DNA of 64,000 nucleotides. It comes from Myxococcus qinghaiensis (lineage in GTDB: Bacteria; Myxococcota; Myxococcia; Myxococcales; Myxococcaceae). The position numbers were made by a program, and so were the translations under genes. A model generated the notes under the pieces. That model was not told where the DNA came from. It did not search any database and saw only the letters and a list, made by a program, of their open reading frames with translations. Position 1 is the stretch's first letter. Each line of letters begins with the position of its first letter. This document shows positions 19,050-25,987 of the stretch, one piece after another. Where the stretch lies: positions 23,856 to 87,855 of the forward strand of contig NZ_JAKCFA010000036.1 of NCBI RefSeq assembly GCF_024198215.1, read 5' to 3'.

Positions 19050-19450
19050 GTCGACGGGCGGCGGGCACGCGCGGGTGGACCGGACTGGCACTGGCCCTGG
19101 GGCTGGTGCTGTCCGGGTGCGCCCGTGAGACGCCCGCCGTGGCGCCCGCCTCGGCGGAGCAGCCCGGCACCTTCACGCTGACGAAGAACCACGGCCCGCT
19201 CCAGGTGACACCCCACCTGAGCCTGGCCACGGGCAACTTCTGGCCCGAGGACACGGATGCGGGCGTGCGCGGGTCCACCGCCGCCCTCTTCATCTACGAC
19301 TCGCGAGTCGTTCCACCGGAGCAGCGGCACGTGCGCGTGCACGTGGGCCAGACGGTGGAAGCGGCCGGCGAGGTGTTCGAGGTCCTCGAGGTCATCGACC
19401 GCGGGGACGAGCAGCGCCTGCGCGTGAGGCTGCGTCCGCGTCAGCCCTAG
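19046..19450 (+). CDS. Lipoprotein paralogue of the calpain-associated small protein
   Basis: This 134-residue protein starts with GTG at 19046, four bases inside the end of the calpain gene, so the two are almost certainly cotranslated. MSRRAAGTRGWTGLALALGL followed by VLSGC is a lipoprotein signal. The mature part repeats the plan of the 17651-17950 protein: GPLQVTPHLSLATGNFWPED, ALFIYDSR, QRHVRVHVGQTVE and FEVLEV. One calpain gene is therefore flanked by a cytosolic and a membrane-anchored form of one small domain. This suggests control of the protease on both sides of the inner membrane, though that is inference. I do not recognise the domain by name. Confidence 0.8.
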   Translation: MSRRAAGTRGWTGLALALGLVLSGCARETPAVAPASAEQPGTFTLTKNHGPLQVTPHLSLATGNFWPEDTDAGVRGSTAALFIYDSRVVPPEQRHVRVHVGQTVEAAGEVFEVLEVIDRGDEQRLRVRLRPRQP

Positions 19451-20310
19451 ACGGAGCGGGCGGGCAGCGCGGGGGCTTCACGCGGCTTCAGCATCCCGGC
19501 GGCCATGCGCACGGTGAAGGCTCGCGGCGCGAAGCGCGGCAGGTTGGCCTGGAGCCAGTTGCGCCAGCCGGCGATGAGCGAGGCCTTCCCCTGCTCCAGT
19601 CCTCGGAGGCCCGCGAGGGCCACCTGCCCTGCCGTGGCCACCGCCCCCACCGCCACCTGGCGGGTGCCCACCACGTCGAAGAAGGCGGTCTCCACGGGCC
19701 CGGGGCACAGCGCGAGCACCCGCACGCCCCGCTCGCGGTTCTCCGCCCAGAGCGCTTCGGAGAAGGACAGGACGAACGCCTTCGTGGCGCCGTAGATGGC
19801 CATGTACGGCAGGGGTTGATACCCGGCGGTGGACGCCACGTTGATGATGCCGCCGAGCCCCCGGGCGACCATGTCCGGCAGGAACAGGTGGCTGGCGTCC
19901 ACGAGCGCGGTGACGTTGAGCATCACCTGCTCATGCTGTCGGGCCAGGGGAACGGCCTCGAAGGCGCCGTGGGTGGCGAAGCCCGCGTTGTTGATGAGCA
20001 GGTCCACGTGCAGGCCGCGCTCGCGGCACTGCGCATGGAGCTTGCGCGCGGCGCCCTCGTGACTGAGGTCCAGGCTCAGCACCTCCACCTGGACGGCGTG
20101 CTGCTTCACCAGCTCGGCGGCCAGGGCGCGCAGCTTGTCTTCCGAGCGGGCCACGAGGACCAGGTTCATCTTCCGCGCCGCGAGCAGGCGGGCGAAGGCC
20201 TCGCCGATGCCGGAGGACGCGCCGGTGATGAGCGCCCGGCGGCCCTGGTAGGGGAAGGGGCCCGAGGTGGGCGCGGGGGAGACAGTGGAGGATGTCGAAG
20301 CGGTGTGCAT
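19447..20310 (-). CDS. Short-chain dehydrogenase/reductase
   Basis: This 287-residue protein has all classical SDR motifs: cofactor loop TGASSGIG (29-36), NNAG (107-110), Ser160 in NVASTAG, and the catalytic Tyr173 and Lys177 in YGATK. The Arg in VLVARSEDKL suggests NADP(H) preference. It belongs to the classical SDRs of the DltE/YqjQ kind that act on lipids or alcohols; the substrate is unknown. The start used is MHTASTSS at 20310; an ATG nine codons earlier falls inside the operator and is less likely. It overlaps the stop of the convergent lipoprotein gene by four bases. It is transcribed divergently from a TetR regulator. Confidence 0.9.
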   Translation of the reverse strand: MHTASTSSTVSPAPTSGPFPYQGRRALITGASSGIGEAFARLLAARKMNLVLVARSEDKLRALAAELVKQHAVQVEVLSLDLSHEGAARKLHAQCRERGLHVDLLINNAGFATHGAFEAVPLARQHEQVMLNVTALVDASHLFLPDMVARGLGGIINVASTAGYQPLPYMAIYGATKAFVLSFSEALWAENRERGVRVLALCPGPVETAFFDVVGTRQVAVGAVATAGQVALAGLRGLEQGKASLIAGWRNWLQANLPRFAPRAFTVRMAAGMLKPREAPALPARSV

Positions 20311-20318
20311 GGGTCCAG

Positions 20319-20365
20319 AATGTGAGCTAGGACTCACGTTCGCAACTCGCGTCGGTGCTCACATT
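20319..20365. promoter_or_regulatory. Probable TetR operator region
   Basis: Between the divergent SDR and TetR genes, 20319-20340 has the interrupted palindrome AA-x-GTGAG-x6-CTCAC-x-TT. The half-site AATGTGAGC (20319-20327) recurs inverted as GCTCACATT at 20357-20365, a perfect 9-bp match. Such dyads next to a TetR gene are usually its binding site; this one could control both genes. Confidence 0.75.
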
Positions 20366-20381
20366 TGAAGGAGGAAGGGTC

Positions 20382-21083
20382 ATGCCACGCCGTCCCCCCG
20401 TTTCCCGTCGGAGGAAGCCCCATCAGGACCGGGCGCAGGCCACGTGTGACGCCATTCTCACGGCGGCTGCTCGCGTTCTCGTCAAGAATGGCTATGAGGC
20501 CGCGAGCACCAATCGCATCGCCAGCGAGGCCGGGGTGAGCATCGGGTCGCTCTACCAATACTTCCCGAGCAAGGAGGGTCTGGTGATGGCGGTGATGGAG
20601 CGGCATCGCACGCGCTCGCTCGAGGGCTTCGAGGCGGAGCTGGTGCGACTCGCGAGCCAGCCATTGCCCCAGGCGATTCGGGCGCTGGTCCGCCAGCTGC
20701 TGACCACGAAGCTGGAGAACCCCCGACTGCACCAGGTGTTGCATGAGCTGGTGCCGAGGATGCGGCAGTTGGGACAGGTGGACCCGCACGAGCAGCGGCT
20801 GTTCCGCCTGGTGCGCGCCTTCCTGGCGCCGAGAGTCGCGGCGCTGCGTCCCAGGGACCTCGACATGGCGGTCTTCATCCTGGTGCACTCGGTGGAGACG
20901 CTGTGCATCAAGGCGGTGTCGGACCGGCCGGACTATCTGACGAACGAGACCTTCCTCGACGAGCTGTGCGCGCTGATGCAGGGATATCTCCAGCCAGTGG
21001 GGGAGTCCGTGCGGCCCGCGCCGAAGCGGGCGACGGGACGGGGGAGAAGCCCGGCCTCGCGGGAAATCTCCCCGCGCTCTTGA
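20382..21083 (+). CDS. TetR family transcriptional regulator
   Basis: This 233-residue protein has an N-terminal TetR helix-turn-helix (about 15-62): ATCDAILTAAARVLVKNGYE, TNRIASEAGVSIGSLYQYF and PSKEGLVMAV. The ligand-binding half is alpha-helical (RALVRQLLTTKLENPRLHQV, LDMAVFILVHSVETLCIKAV) and resembles the C-terminal domain of AcrR-like members. The start at 20382 has GAAGGAGGAAGG immediately upstream; an upstream TTG-type start would lie in the operator. The last 25 residues are Arg/Pro-rich. It probably represses itself and the divergent SDR gene through the dyads at 20319-20365. The inducer is unknown. Confidence 0.92.
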   Translation: MPRRPPVSRRRKPHQDRAQATCDAILTAAARVLVKNGYEAASTNRIASEAGVSIGSLYQYFPSKEGLVMAVMERHRTRSLEGFEAELVRLASQPLPQAIRALVRQLLTTKLENPRLHQVLHELVPRMRQLGQVDPHEQRLFRLVRAFLAPRVAALRPRDLDMAVFILVHSVETLCIKAVSDRPDYLTNETFLDELCALMQGYLQPVGESVRPAPKRATGRGRSPASREISPRS

Positions 21084-21140
21084 ATATCCTGGGCGCGCCT
21101 TCGTCCGTCGCACACCCCCGCTTTATTGGAGCTGCCCCGC

Positions 21141-21482
21141 ATGCGTACCCTCCTTGCCGGCCTCGTCCTCGCCTCCCTCATCGTGCCCTTCCGTGGTGAA
21201 GCGGCGTCCATGCGCTGTGGCAGCAACCTCATCGCGGATGGCGCCACCCCGTCCGATGCGCGCATGAAGTGCGGAGAGCCCATGAGCACGCACGTCCGAC
21301 AGGAGTCGACCTCCACGAAGAACCGGGTTCGCGAAGGCAAGGAGAACTCCTCCACCACGCAGACGGTGACGGTCCAGGTGGAGGAGTGGACGTACAACTT
21401 CGGGCCCAACCGCTTGATGCAGGTGGTCACCTTCACCGACGGCAAGCTGACCGACGTGCGCAGCGCGGGCTACGGAAAGTAG
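21141..21482 (+). CDS. DUF2845 family secreted protein
   Basis: This 113-residue protein has a signal peptide (MRTLLAGLVLASLIVPFRGE) and then the pattern MRCGSNLIADGATPSDARMK-CGEP, typical of DUF2845 proteins. In these, MRCG...G-x-S-x2-V/A-x2-KCG-x-P resembles the SmpA/OmlA fold. The C-terminal half, VQVEEWTYNFGPNRLMQVV and TFTDGKLTDVRSAGYG, matches the W-x-Y-N-x-G ending of the family. GGAG lies ten bases ahead of the ATG at 21141. No role is established for the family; a small periplasmic domain is expected. It stands between the TetR and bioY genes. Confidence 0.8.
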   Translation: MRTLLAGLVLASLIVPFRGEAASMRCGSNLIADGATPSDARMKCGEPMSTHVRQESTSTKNRVREGKENSSTTQTVTVQVEEWTYNFGPNRLMQVVTFTDGKLTDVRSAGYGK

Positions 21483-21668
21483 AAATCCGCACCGCCAGGG
21501 TGGAGACCACGTCCGGGCTCACCACGAAGCCGGACTCCGCGTCGCGAGAGCGAAGCGCGGAACGCTTCGCGACCTTGCATCAGCGTGCATCCTCACCGAG
21601 CATCGGTCCGTGTCTCCCCTTCTCTCCGTGTCGTCACGCGGCTCGCACTTCTCGCTGGTGGGCCGGCG

Positions 21669-22262
21669 GTGAGCGCGGACGCCCGTCCCTCATCGCACCG
21701 CGTCCTGGCTGACGTCTTCGTGCGCACGCGAGGCCAGGAGGCGGCGCTCGTCCTCGGCGCGGCGCTCTTCACGGCCTTGCTCGCGCAGGTCGCCATCGCG
21801 GCGCCGGGGTCGCCGGTGCCCGTCACGGGCCAGACGTTCGCGGTCGTCCTCACGGCCGCCGCGCTCGGGCCCGGGCGTGGCGTGGCCGCGCAGCTCGCCT
21901 ATCTCCTGTTGGGAGCCGTAGGGCTGCCCTTCTACGCGAAGGCGGCCAGCGGCTGGGTCGCGCTCATCGGGCCGACTGGCGGCTACCTGGTGGGCTTCCT
22001 CCCCGCGGCCTTCCTCATGGGCCTCGCGGCGCGCCACGCCTACGACAGGCGCCCGAGGACGGCGGTGCCCCTCTTCCTCGTGGGACAGCTCGTCATCCTG
22101 GTCATCGGCGTGTGCTGGCTCAGCGTGGTGGCCTCGCTCGACCTCGCCACGGCCATCCACAAGGGCTTCGTACCGTTCATCCCCGGGGGACTGCTCAAGG
22201 CCGCCCTCGCTGGGGTCGTCACCGCCTTCGTCTGGCGACTCGTACAGACTCGCGAAGCCTGA
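21669..22262 (+). CDS. bioY: Biotin transporter S component BioY
   Basis: With the GTG start chosen here the protein has 197 residues. It has five to six membrane helices and BioY signatures: PVPVTGQTFAVVLTAAALGP near helix 2, LAYLLLGAVGLPFYA, then GPTGGYLVGFLPAAFLMG. Lower in the protein comes IHKGFVPFIPGGLLKAALAG, matching the conserved G-x-x-PFIPGDxxK end. BioY is the substrate-binding subunit of the ECF biotin importer and can act alone in some bacteria. No EcfA/EcfT genes are adjacent. The start is uncertain: GTG at 21669 is chosen because the conserved region begins just after it; an ATG at 21585 would add 28 residues. Confidence 0.85.
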   Translation: MSADARPSSHRVLADVFVRTRGQEAALVLGAALFTALLAQVAIAAPGSPVPVTGQTFAVVLTAAALGPGRGVAAQLAYLLLGAVGLPFYAKAASGWVALIGPTGGYLVGFLPAAFLMGLAARHAYDRRPRTAVPLFLVGQLVILVIGVCWLSVVASLDLATAIHKGFVPFIPGGLLKAALAGVVTAFVWRLVQTREA

Positions 22263-22277
22263 CCTCCCCCAGGAAGG

Positions 22278-23006
22278 TCATTGGCAGTGCAGCAGGTTCC
22301 ACCGGTTCGTCTTGTAAGGACAGTCCGGGCCCATGAACTTGTTGATGACAAACGCCGCGTCCTCCTCGGTGGAGGCGAAGACCTCGCCGAAGTTGGGATC
22401 GAAGATGTAGAAGTAGGTCGAGAAGACTCCGCTCGAGCGATAGATGGCCAGGGCATGCTCCGAGGAAGTCGTGCCATGCATGGGCGTGACGACATAGGCG
22501 GACTTCTTCTTGATTTTCTCCGAGGCAATCGTCTGGGCGGCTTCGGCGTTCGTGACCGTGACGTTCGTCAAATCCGAAGGGGGGACCTTCAGCTTCTTCA
22601 TCACGAGCAGCGCGCTCTTCTGAAGCTGGATGCCCTCCACGTCGACCGTGGAGAAGCGCTCCATCCTCTTCTCGTTCCCTCCCAAGAACTGAATCAGAGC
22701 GCTTCGCTCCTCCATGAACCCTGACTTGCCCACGAGGATGAGTGCTTCCTGCATGTGGACCATGTCCATCACCTTCTTTTGGCGGGCCACGTATCTCTGG
22801 TGGAGCGCGTGCAGCTCGATGGCCTCGTCCGTGAGCAGTTGGAGTCGCGTGTCCACGGCCTGCTTGGGGACGTCCCACTTGTCCTTGTCGCTGTCGAGGA
22901 TGTGCCTCACCCAACGGCTGGCCAGGGCGAGACAGAACCCGCCAGCAGCAAGCCCCTTGCTCAGCGCGAGCTTCTTCTGACTGAACTCCGTCAATTTCCT
23001 GGTCAT
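22278..23006 (-). CDS. Putative YopT-like (peptidase C58) cysteine protease
   Basis: This 242-residue protein starts MTRKLTEFSQKKLALSKGLA. It has a possible Cys-His-Asp triad in the order and context of the C58 (YopT/AvrPphB) family. Cys25 lies in GGFCLALASRWVRHI (family: G-[VI]-C-x-A-[LM]-S/V-x2-W), His184 in SSEHALAIYRS and Asp203 in YIFDPNFGEVF (family: FDPNxGE). The spacing and total length also fit. The segment between is helical with basic patches. There is no signal peptide. C58 members cut prenylated GTPases or host kinases when injected, while free-living homologues are uncharacterised. The assignment rests on these three motifs only; fold prediction would decide it. Confidence 0.6.
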   Translation of the reverse strand: MTRKLTEFSQKKLALSKGLAAGGFCLALASRWVRHILDSDKDKWDVPKQAVDTRLQLLTDEAIELHALHQRYVARQKKVMDMVHMQEALILVGKSGFMEERSALIQFLGGNEKRMERFSTVDVEGIQLQKSALLVMKKLKVPPSDLTNVTVTNAEAAQTIASEKIKKKSAYVVTPMHGTTSSEHALAIYRSSGVFSTYFYIFDPNFGEVFASTEEDAAFVINKFMGPDCPYKTNRWNLLHCQ

Positions 23007-23278
23007 GGGCCGCCCTTGGTAAACCGACACCAAGAGAGCAACCCCTATGCCAATGCGCTCACGGGCGCGGACCACCCGGGGAGCTTCCTGACCTGTGTTT
23101 GGACGTCCCCGGGAGTGCGTTCGGAGACAACGGATGTGCGTCCTGGGGGGAAGCAAACCCGTGCTCGCGGCGCGGCAATCCCATCGACGTGCGAGCGTGG
23201 GAGCATCGACCCATTCCGCGGCAGGGTGTCTGAAGCCCCCGGGCGCCGCGACCGTGCCGGCGCCCGGCGCGTGGAGGC

Positions 23279-23815
23279 TCAGGCGACGCGAGGGAAGTCC
23301 ACCTCGGTGCCAGCCACCACGTTGAGGTAGTTGGTGAGCACGTTCTGCGCGACGGCGGCCACCACCTCCACCAGCTCCGCGTCACTCAGCCCCACCTTGC
23401 GAGCCTGCGCGAGCTGCGGGCCCACGTCCGCCGCCCGCGTGCGAGCGATGGCGACGGCGAGGTCCAGGATGGCCTGCTCGCGAGGGTCCGCCGAGCGGCC
23501 GGTGCGGAATCCCGTCAGCTCATCCGCCTTCACGCCGTGCCCCTTCGCCAGCGCCGTGTGCGCGGAGAGGCAGTAGGTGCAGCGGTTCAGCTCCGCCACC
23601 GCGATGGCGATGGCCTCCTGCGTGCGCGGAGACAGCTTCGCGCCGCCCATGGCGTTGAAGTAGCCCGCCACGGCATCGAGCGCCGCGGGGGAGTGCGCGA
23701 AGGTGGAGAACATCTTGGGGACCGTCCCGAACTTCGTCTTCAGCGCGGCGAGCGTGGGCTCGGAGGCGGCGGGCGTGTTCGAGGGGCCAACAGGGGCGAT
23801 GGTGGGCGTCGTCAT
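23279..23815 (-). CDS. AhpD-like / carboxymuconolactone decarboxylase family protein
   Basis: This 178-residue protein carries EAIAIAVAELNRCTYCLSAH, the AhpD-type redox motif with Cys79 and Cys82 (CxxC) and His86 three residues on. The helices before and after (SPAALDAVAGYFNAMGGAKL, LSDAELVEVVAAVAQNVLTN) complete the CMD fold. AhpD-type proteins act as peroxidases or reduce partner peroxiredoxins through the CxxC pair. GGAG lies six bases ahead of the start at 23815. It is divergent from a MarR regulator that itself carries a cysteine cluster, and a pair of palindromes lies between them, so redox-dependent control is likely (inference). Confidence 0.9.
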   Translation of the reverse strand: MTTPTIAPVGPSNTPAASEPTLAALKTKFGTVPKMFSTFAHSPAALDAVAGYFNAMGGAKLSPRTQEAIAIAVAELNRCTYCLSAHTALAKGHGVKADELTGFRTGRSADPREQAILDLAVAIARTRAADVGPQLAQARKVGLSDAELVEVVAAVAQNVLTNYLNVVAGTEVDFPRVA

Positions 23816-23857
23816 GGGGTGCTCCTGGAGACAGCGGGTTGAGCGGCAGGTTGATTA

Positions 23858-23872
23858 GTATCGATTCGAAAC
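23858..23872. promoter_or_regulatory. MarR operator, site 1
   Basis: GTATCG-ATT-CGAAAC, a near-perfect 15-bp dyad, 43 bp upstream of the AhpD-like start and 48 bp from site 2 centre to centre. The spacing and shared half-site GTATCG suggest one regulator binds both. Confidence 0.7.
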
Positions 23873-23905
23873 TAAATGCGCCCGCCACCTCCGCTTGTCA
23901 AGTCA

Positions 23906-23920
23906 GTATCGACACGATAC
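23906..23920. promoter_or_regulatory. MarR operator, site 2
   Basis: GTATCG-ACA-CGATAC, a perfect 15-bp palindrome just ahead of the marR-like ATG at 23931. A TTGTCA box (23895-23900) and a weak -10 (near 23918-23923) overlap it, so binding would block the regulator's own promoter. Confidence 0.75.
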
Positions 23921-23930
23921 CTTTGTACCC

Positions 23931-24503
23931 ATGGGTGGTGACCGTCTCTACGCATTGCTCGAGCGACTCGGGAACCTGCTCCGCACGGAGGAGCGGGCGG
24001 CGGGGCTGCCACACGGGTTGCAGCCGGTGCACCTGCAGGCGCTGCGCTACTTGCAGTCGTGCAACCGCTACAGCAACACGCCCGCGGCGCTGACGGAGTA
24101 CCTGGGGCTCACCAAGGGCACCGTGTCCCAGACGCTGCTGTTGCTGGAGGAGAAGGGTCTGCTGCGAAAGCAGGCGGATACGGAGGACCGGCGCGTCATC
24201 CATCTCCTGTTGACGGAGGCGGGCCGCGCGGTGCTGAAGCAGGCCTTGCCGCCGGAGCTCTTCAAGCGGGCGCTGGCGAAGCTGCCGGGTGATGGCGCGG
24301 CGCTCGACGAGTCCCTTACGGAGCTGTTGCGCGCCCTGCAGGCCGCGAATGCCCAGCGCAGCTTTGGCCCGTGCGGTACCTGCAAGCACTTCCAGCGAGA
24401 GGGCTCGGGGCGCTTCCGCTGCGGCCTGACGCAGGAGCCGTTGTCGCGCGAGGACAGTCAGTTGCTGTGCCGGGAGCACGAGGGCATCTCTCCCGGTCAC
24501 TGA
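23931..24503 (+). CDS. MarR family regulator with C-terminal four-cysteine cluster
   Basis: This 190-residue protein has a winged-helix MarR core (about 30-100): LQPVHLQALRYLQ, TPAALTEYLGLTKGTVSQTL and the wing KQADTEDRRVIHLLLTEAG. After the dimer helix comes an extra segment with C148-x2-C151 (GPCGTCKHF), C164 (FRCGLT) and C180 (LLCREHE). Four cysteines in this spacing could bind Zn2+ or an Fe-S cluster. Most MarR proteins lack it. The start is taken at ATG 23931. No ribosome site is visible and the predicted transcript start is within a few bases, so the mRNA may be leaderless. It is divergent from an AhpD-like gene and likely controls it. Confidence 0.88.
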   Translation: MGGDRLYALLERLGNLLRTEERAAGLPHGLQPVHLQALRYLQSCNRYSNTPAALTEYLGLTKGTVSQTLLLLEEKGLLRKQADTEDRRVIHLLLTEAGRAVLKQALPPELFKRALAKLPGDGAALDESLTELLRALQAANAQRSFGPCGTCKHFQREGSGRFRCGLTQEPLSREDSQLLCREHEGISPGH

Positions 24504-24610
24504 CGTCCGGCGAGCACCGCGTGCTCGGCCTCATGAAGGTGCGACAACTCCAACCCACCTCCGTTCTCTCATCACGATGAGCTCTCCGAGGAGCCCATTG
24601 CTGAAAGCTC

Positions 24611-25816
24611 ATGCCCCAACGCCCCGAGCCCTCGTTGTCCCCCGATGACCTGGAAGCGCTGAACGACGCCAACATGTGGGTCGAGAAGCTCCGACACCTC
24701 GCCAACATCGAGGTCGAGCACCCTTCGTACCGTCCCGACTCCGCCGAGGGGCAGATTCCCACGCACAGTCAGGGTGTCTTCCATCACCTGGGCATCCGCC
24801 ACCTTCGCTGGCGCGCCACGGATGGCTCTGGACATGGAGGTGCGCTCGCCCTCCTCCGGGGCCGGTGGTTCGAGAAGGACGCGGCCTACGATTTCCCGCC
24901 CGACGTCCACGCGATGATTGTGGACGTGCACAATGACCAGGCCATGGCCTTCCTCTCGTACAAGAAGGACGAGGACGTCGACCAGGCCCAGGTGGTGGCC
25001 GCCGCCGCGGGCGAGGAAGGCTCCGCTGTCTCCATCGCCCGGAGCATGGGTGAGTACCTCCGAAAGGCCGTGGCGGCCCGATTCTCCAACTACTGGTTCC
25101 TGGAGCCGGACCTGGGGAGAGCCACACGGGACTGGGTGGATGCGCAGCCGCTGCGCGACGAGCCCAACTTCGAGGTGAAGGTGGAGGCCGTGGAGCCCGC
25201 CGACGCAGGCGCGCTGCGGGCCCAGATGCTCGACTGGCTCTCCAGCCGAGGCCGCAAGTCCATCGCCGTCGCCGCGGGCTACGAGGGCACGGATGGAGCT
25301 GGCCTGTCGCGAGCCATCGAACAGGTGCTCGCCACGGGCAAGCCCGCGGCCCAGAAGAAGCTGACGGCCCGGCTGTTGAAGGATGGCGGAAATGACTATC
25401 GCCGGGACTTCTTCCTGGACCCGCTGCCCGAGGGGCTCTTGGCGGTGCGTCTGTACACCACCCGGCTCCGGTCGGCCCACCTGGACCCCTCGCGCTCCAC
25501 GCTGTCTCCCTGGCCGCTCCAGCTTCTCCTGGATTGCTCGGGAGCGGAGGCGCTGCACCAGGCGGTGGGGAACCTCGACCACGTCCGCTTCTCCTCGGCG
25601 CGCTTCTTCGACATCGCCGAGCGGTTCATCGTGAACGCCTTCGCCAGGCAGCCCGAGAAGACGCTGCCCCAGGGGCGGGTCCATGGCCAGTTGCATCTCG
25701 TGGCGCTGCTCCCTCGGGCGCTGCTTCCCACGGGCTGCGAGCCAGGCGCGACGTTCCACTCCATCGCCCCCGCTGGCGACGGTACCTACGACGGCAAGGT
25801 CCTGAAGAGCATCTGA
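24611..25816 (+). CDS. Hypothetical soluble protein
   Basis: This 401-residue protein, starting MPQRPEPSLSPDDLEALNDA, has no signal peptide, membrane segment or family motif that I recognise. The codon use and strong third-position GC fit a real gene. It holds acidic and aromatic patches (AYDFPPDVHAMIVDVHNDQA, AARFSNYWFLEPDLG) and a basic middle (AQKKLTARLLKDGG). The second half looks alpha/beta (LPEGLLAVRLYTTRL, WPLQLLLDCSGAEALHQAVG). The start is uncertain, since GGAG lies 17 bases before the ATG at 24611. It converges on the esterase gene across a hairpin. A database search is needed before assigning any role. Confidence 0.7.
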   Translation: MPQRPEPSLSPDDLEALNDANMWVEKLRHLANIEVEHPSYRPDSAEGQIPTHSQGVFHHLGIRHLRWRATDGSGHGGALALLRGRWFEKDAAYDFPPDVHAMIVDVHNDQAMAFLSYKKDEDVDQAQVVAAAAGEEGSAVSIARSMGEYLRKAVAARFSNYWFLEPDLGRATRDWVDAQPLRDEPNFEVKVEAVEPADAGALRAQMLDWLSSRGRKSIAVAAGYEGTDGAGLSRAIEQVLATGKPAAQKKLTARLLKDGGNDYRRDFFLDPLPEGLLAVRLYTTRLRSAHLDPSRSTLSPWPLQLLLDCSGAEALHQAVGNLDHVRFSSARFFDIAERFIVNAFARQPEKTLPQGRVHGQLHLVALLPRALLPTGCEPGATFHSIAPAGDGTYDGKVLKSI

Positions 25817-25942
25817 GCGCCTCGACCGTTCTGTCGCGAGCCTGTGGGCGAGGACCTTCAGTCTTCCCAGCAACCAGGACATGGGGGAGTCGCGGAGGTG
25901 GAGCATCTCCGGCGAGGCGCGCCTGATTCGCTGAACTCGTGC

Positions 25943-25977
25943 GCCCTGGGCGGCCATTCGTCAGGGGCGCCCAGGGC
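25943..25977. terminator. Bidirectional hairpin terminator
   Basis: GCCCTGGGCG (25943-25952) pairs perfectly with 25968-25977 over a 15-nt loop, between two convergent genes. Confidence 0.75.
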
Positions 25978-25987
25978 AGAACGGGCC

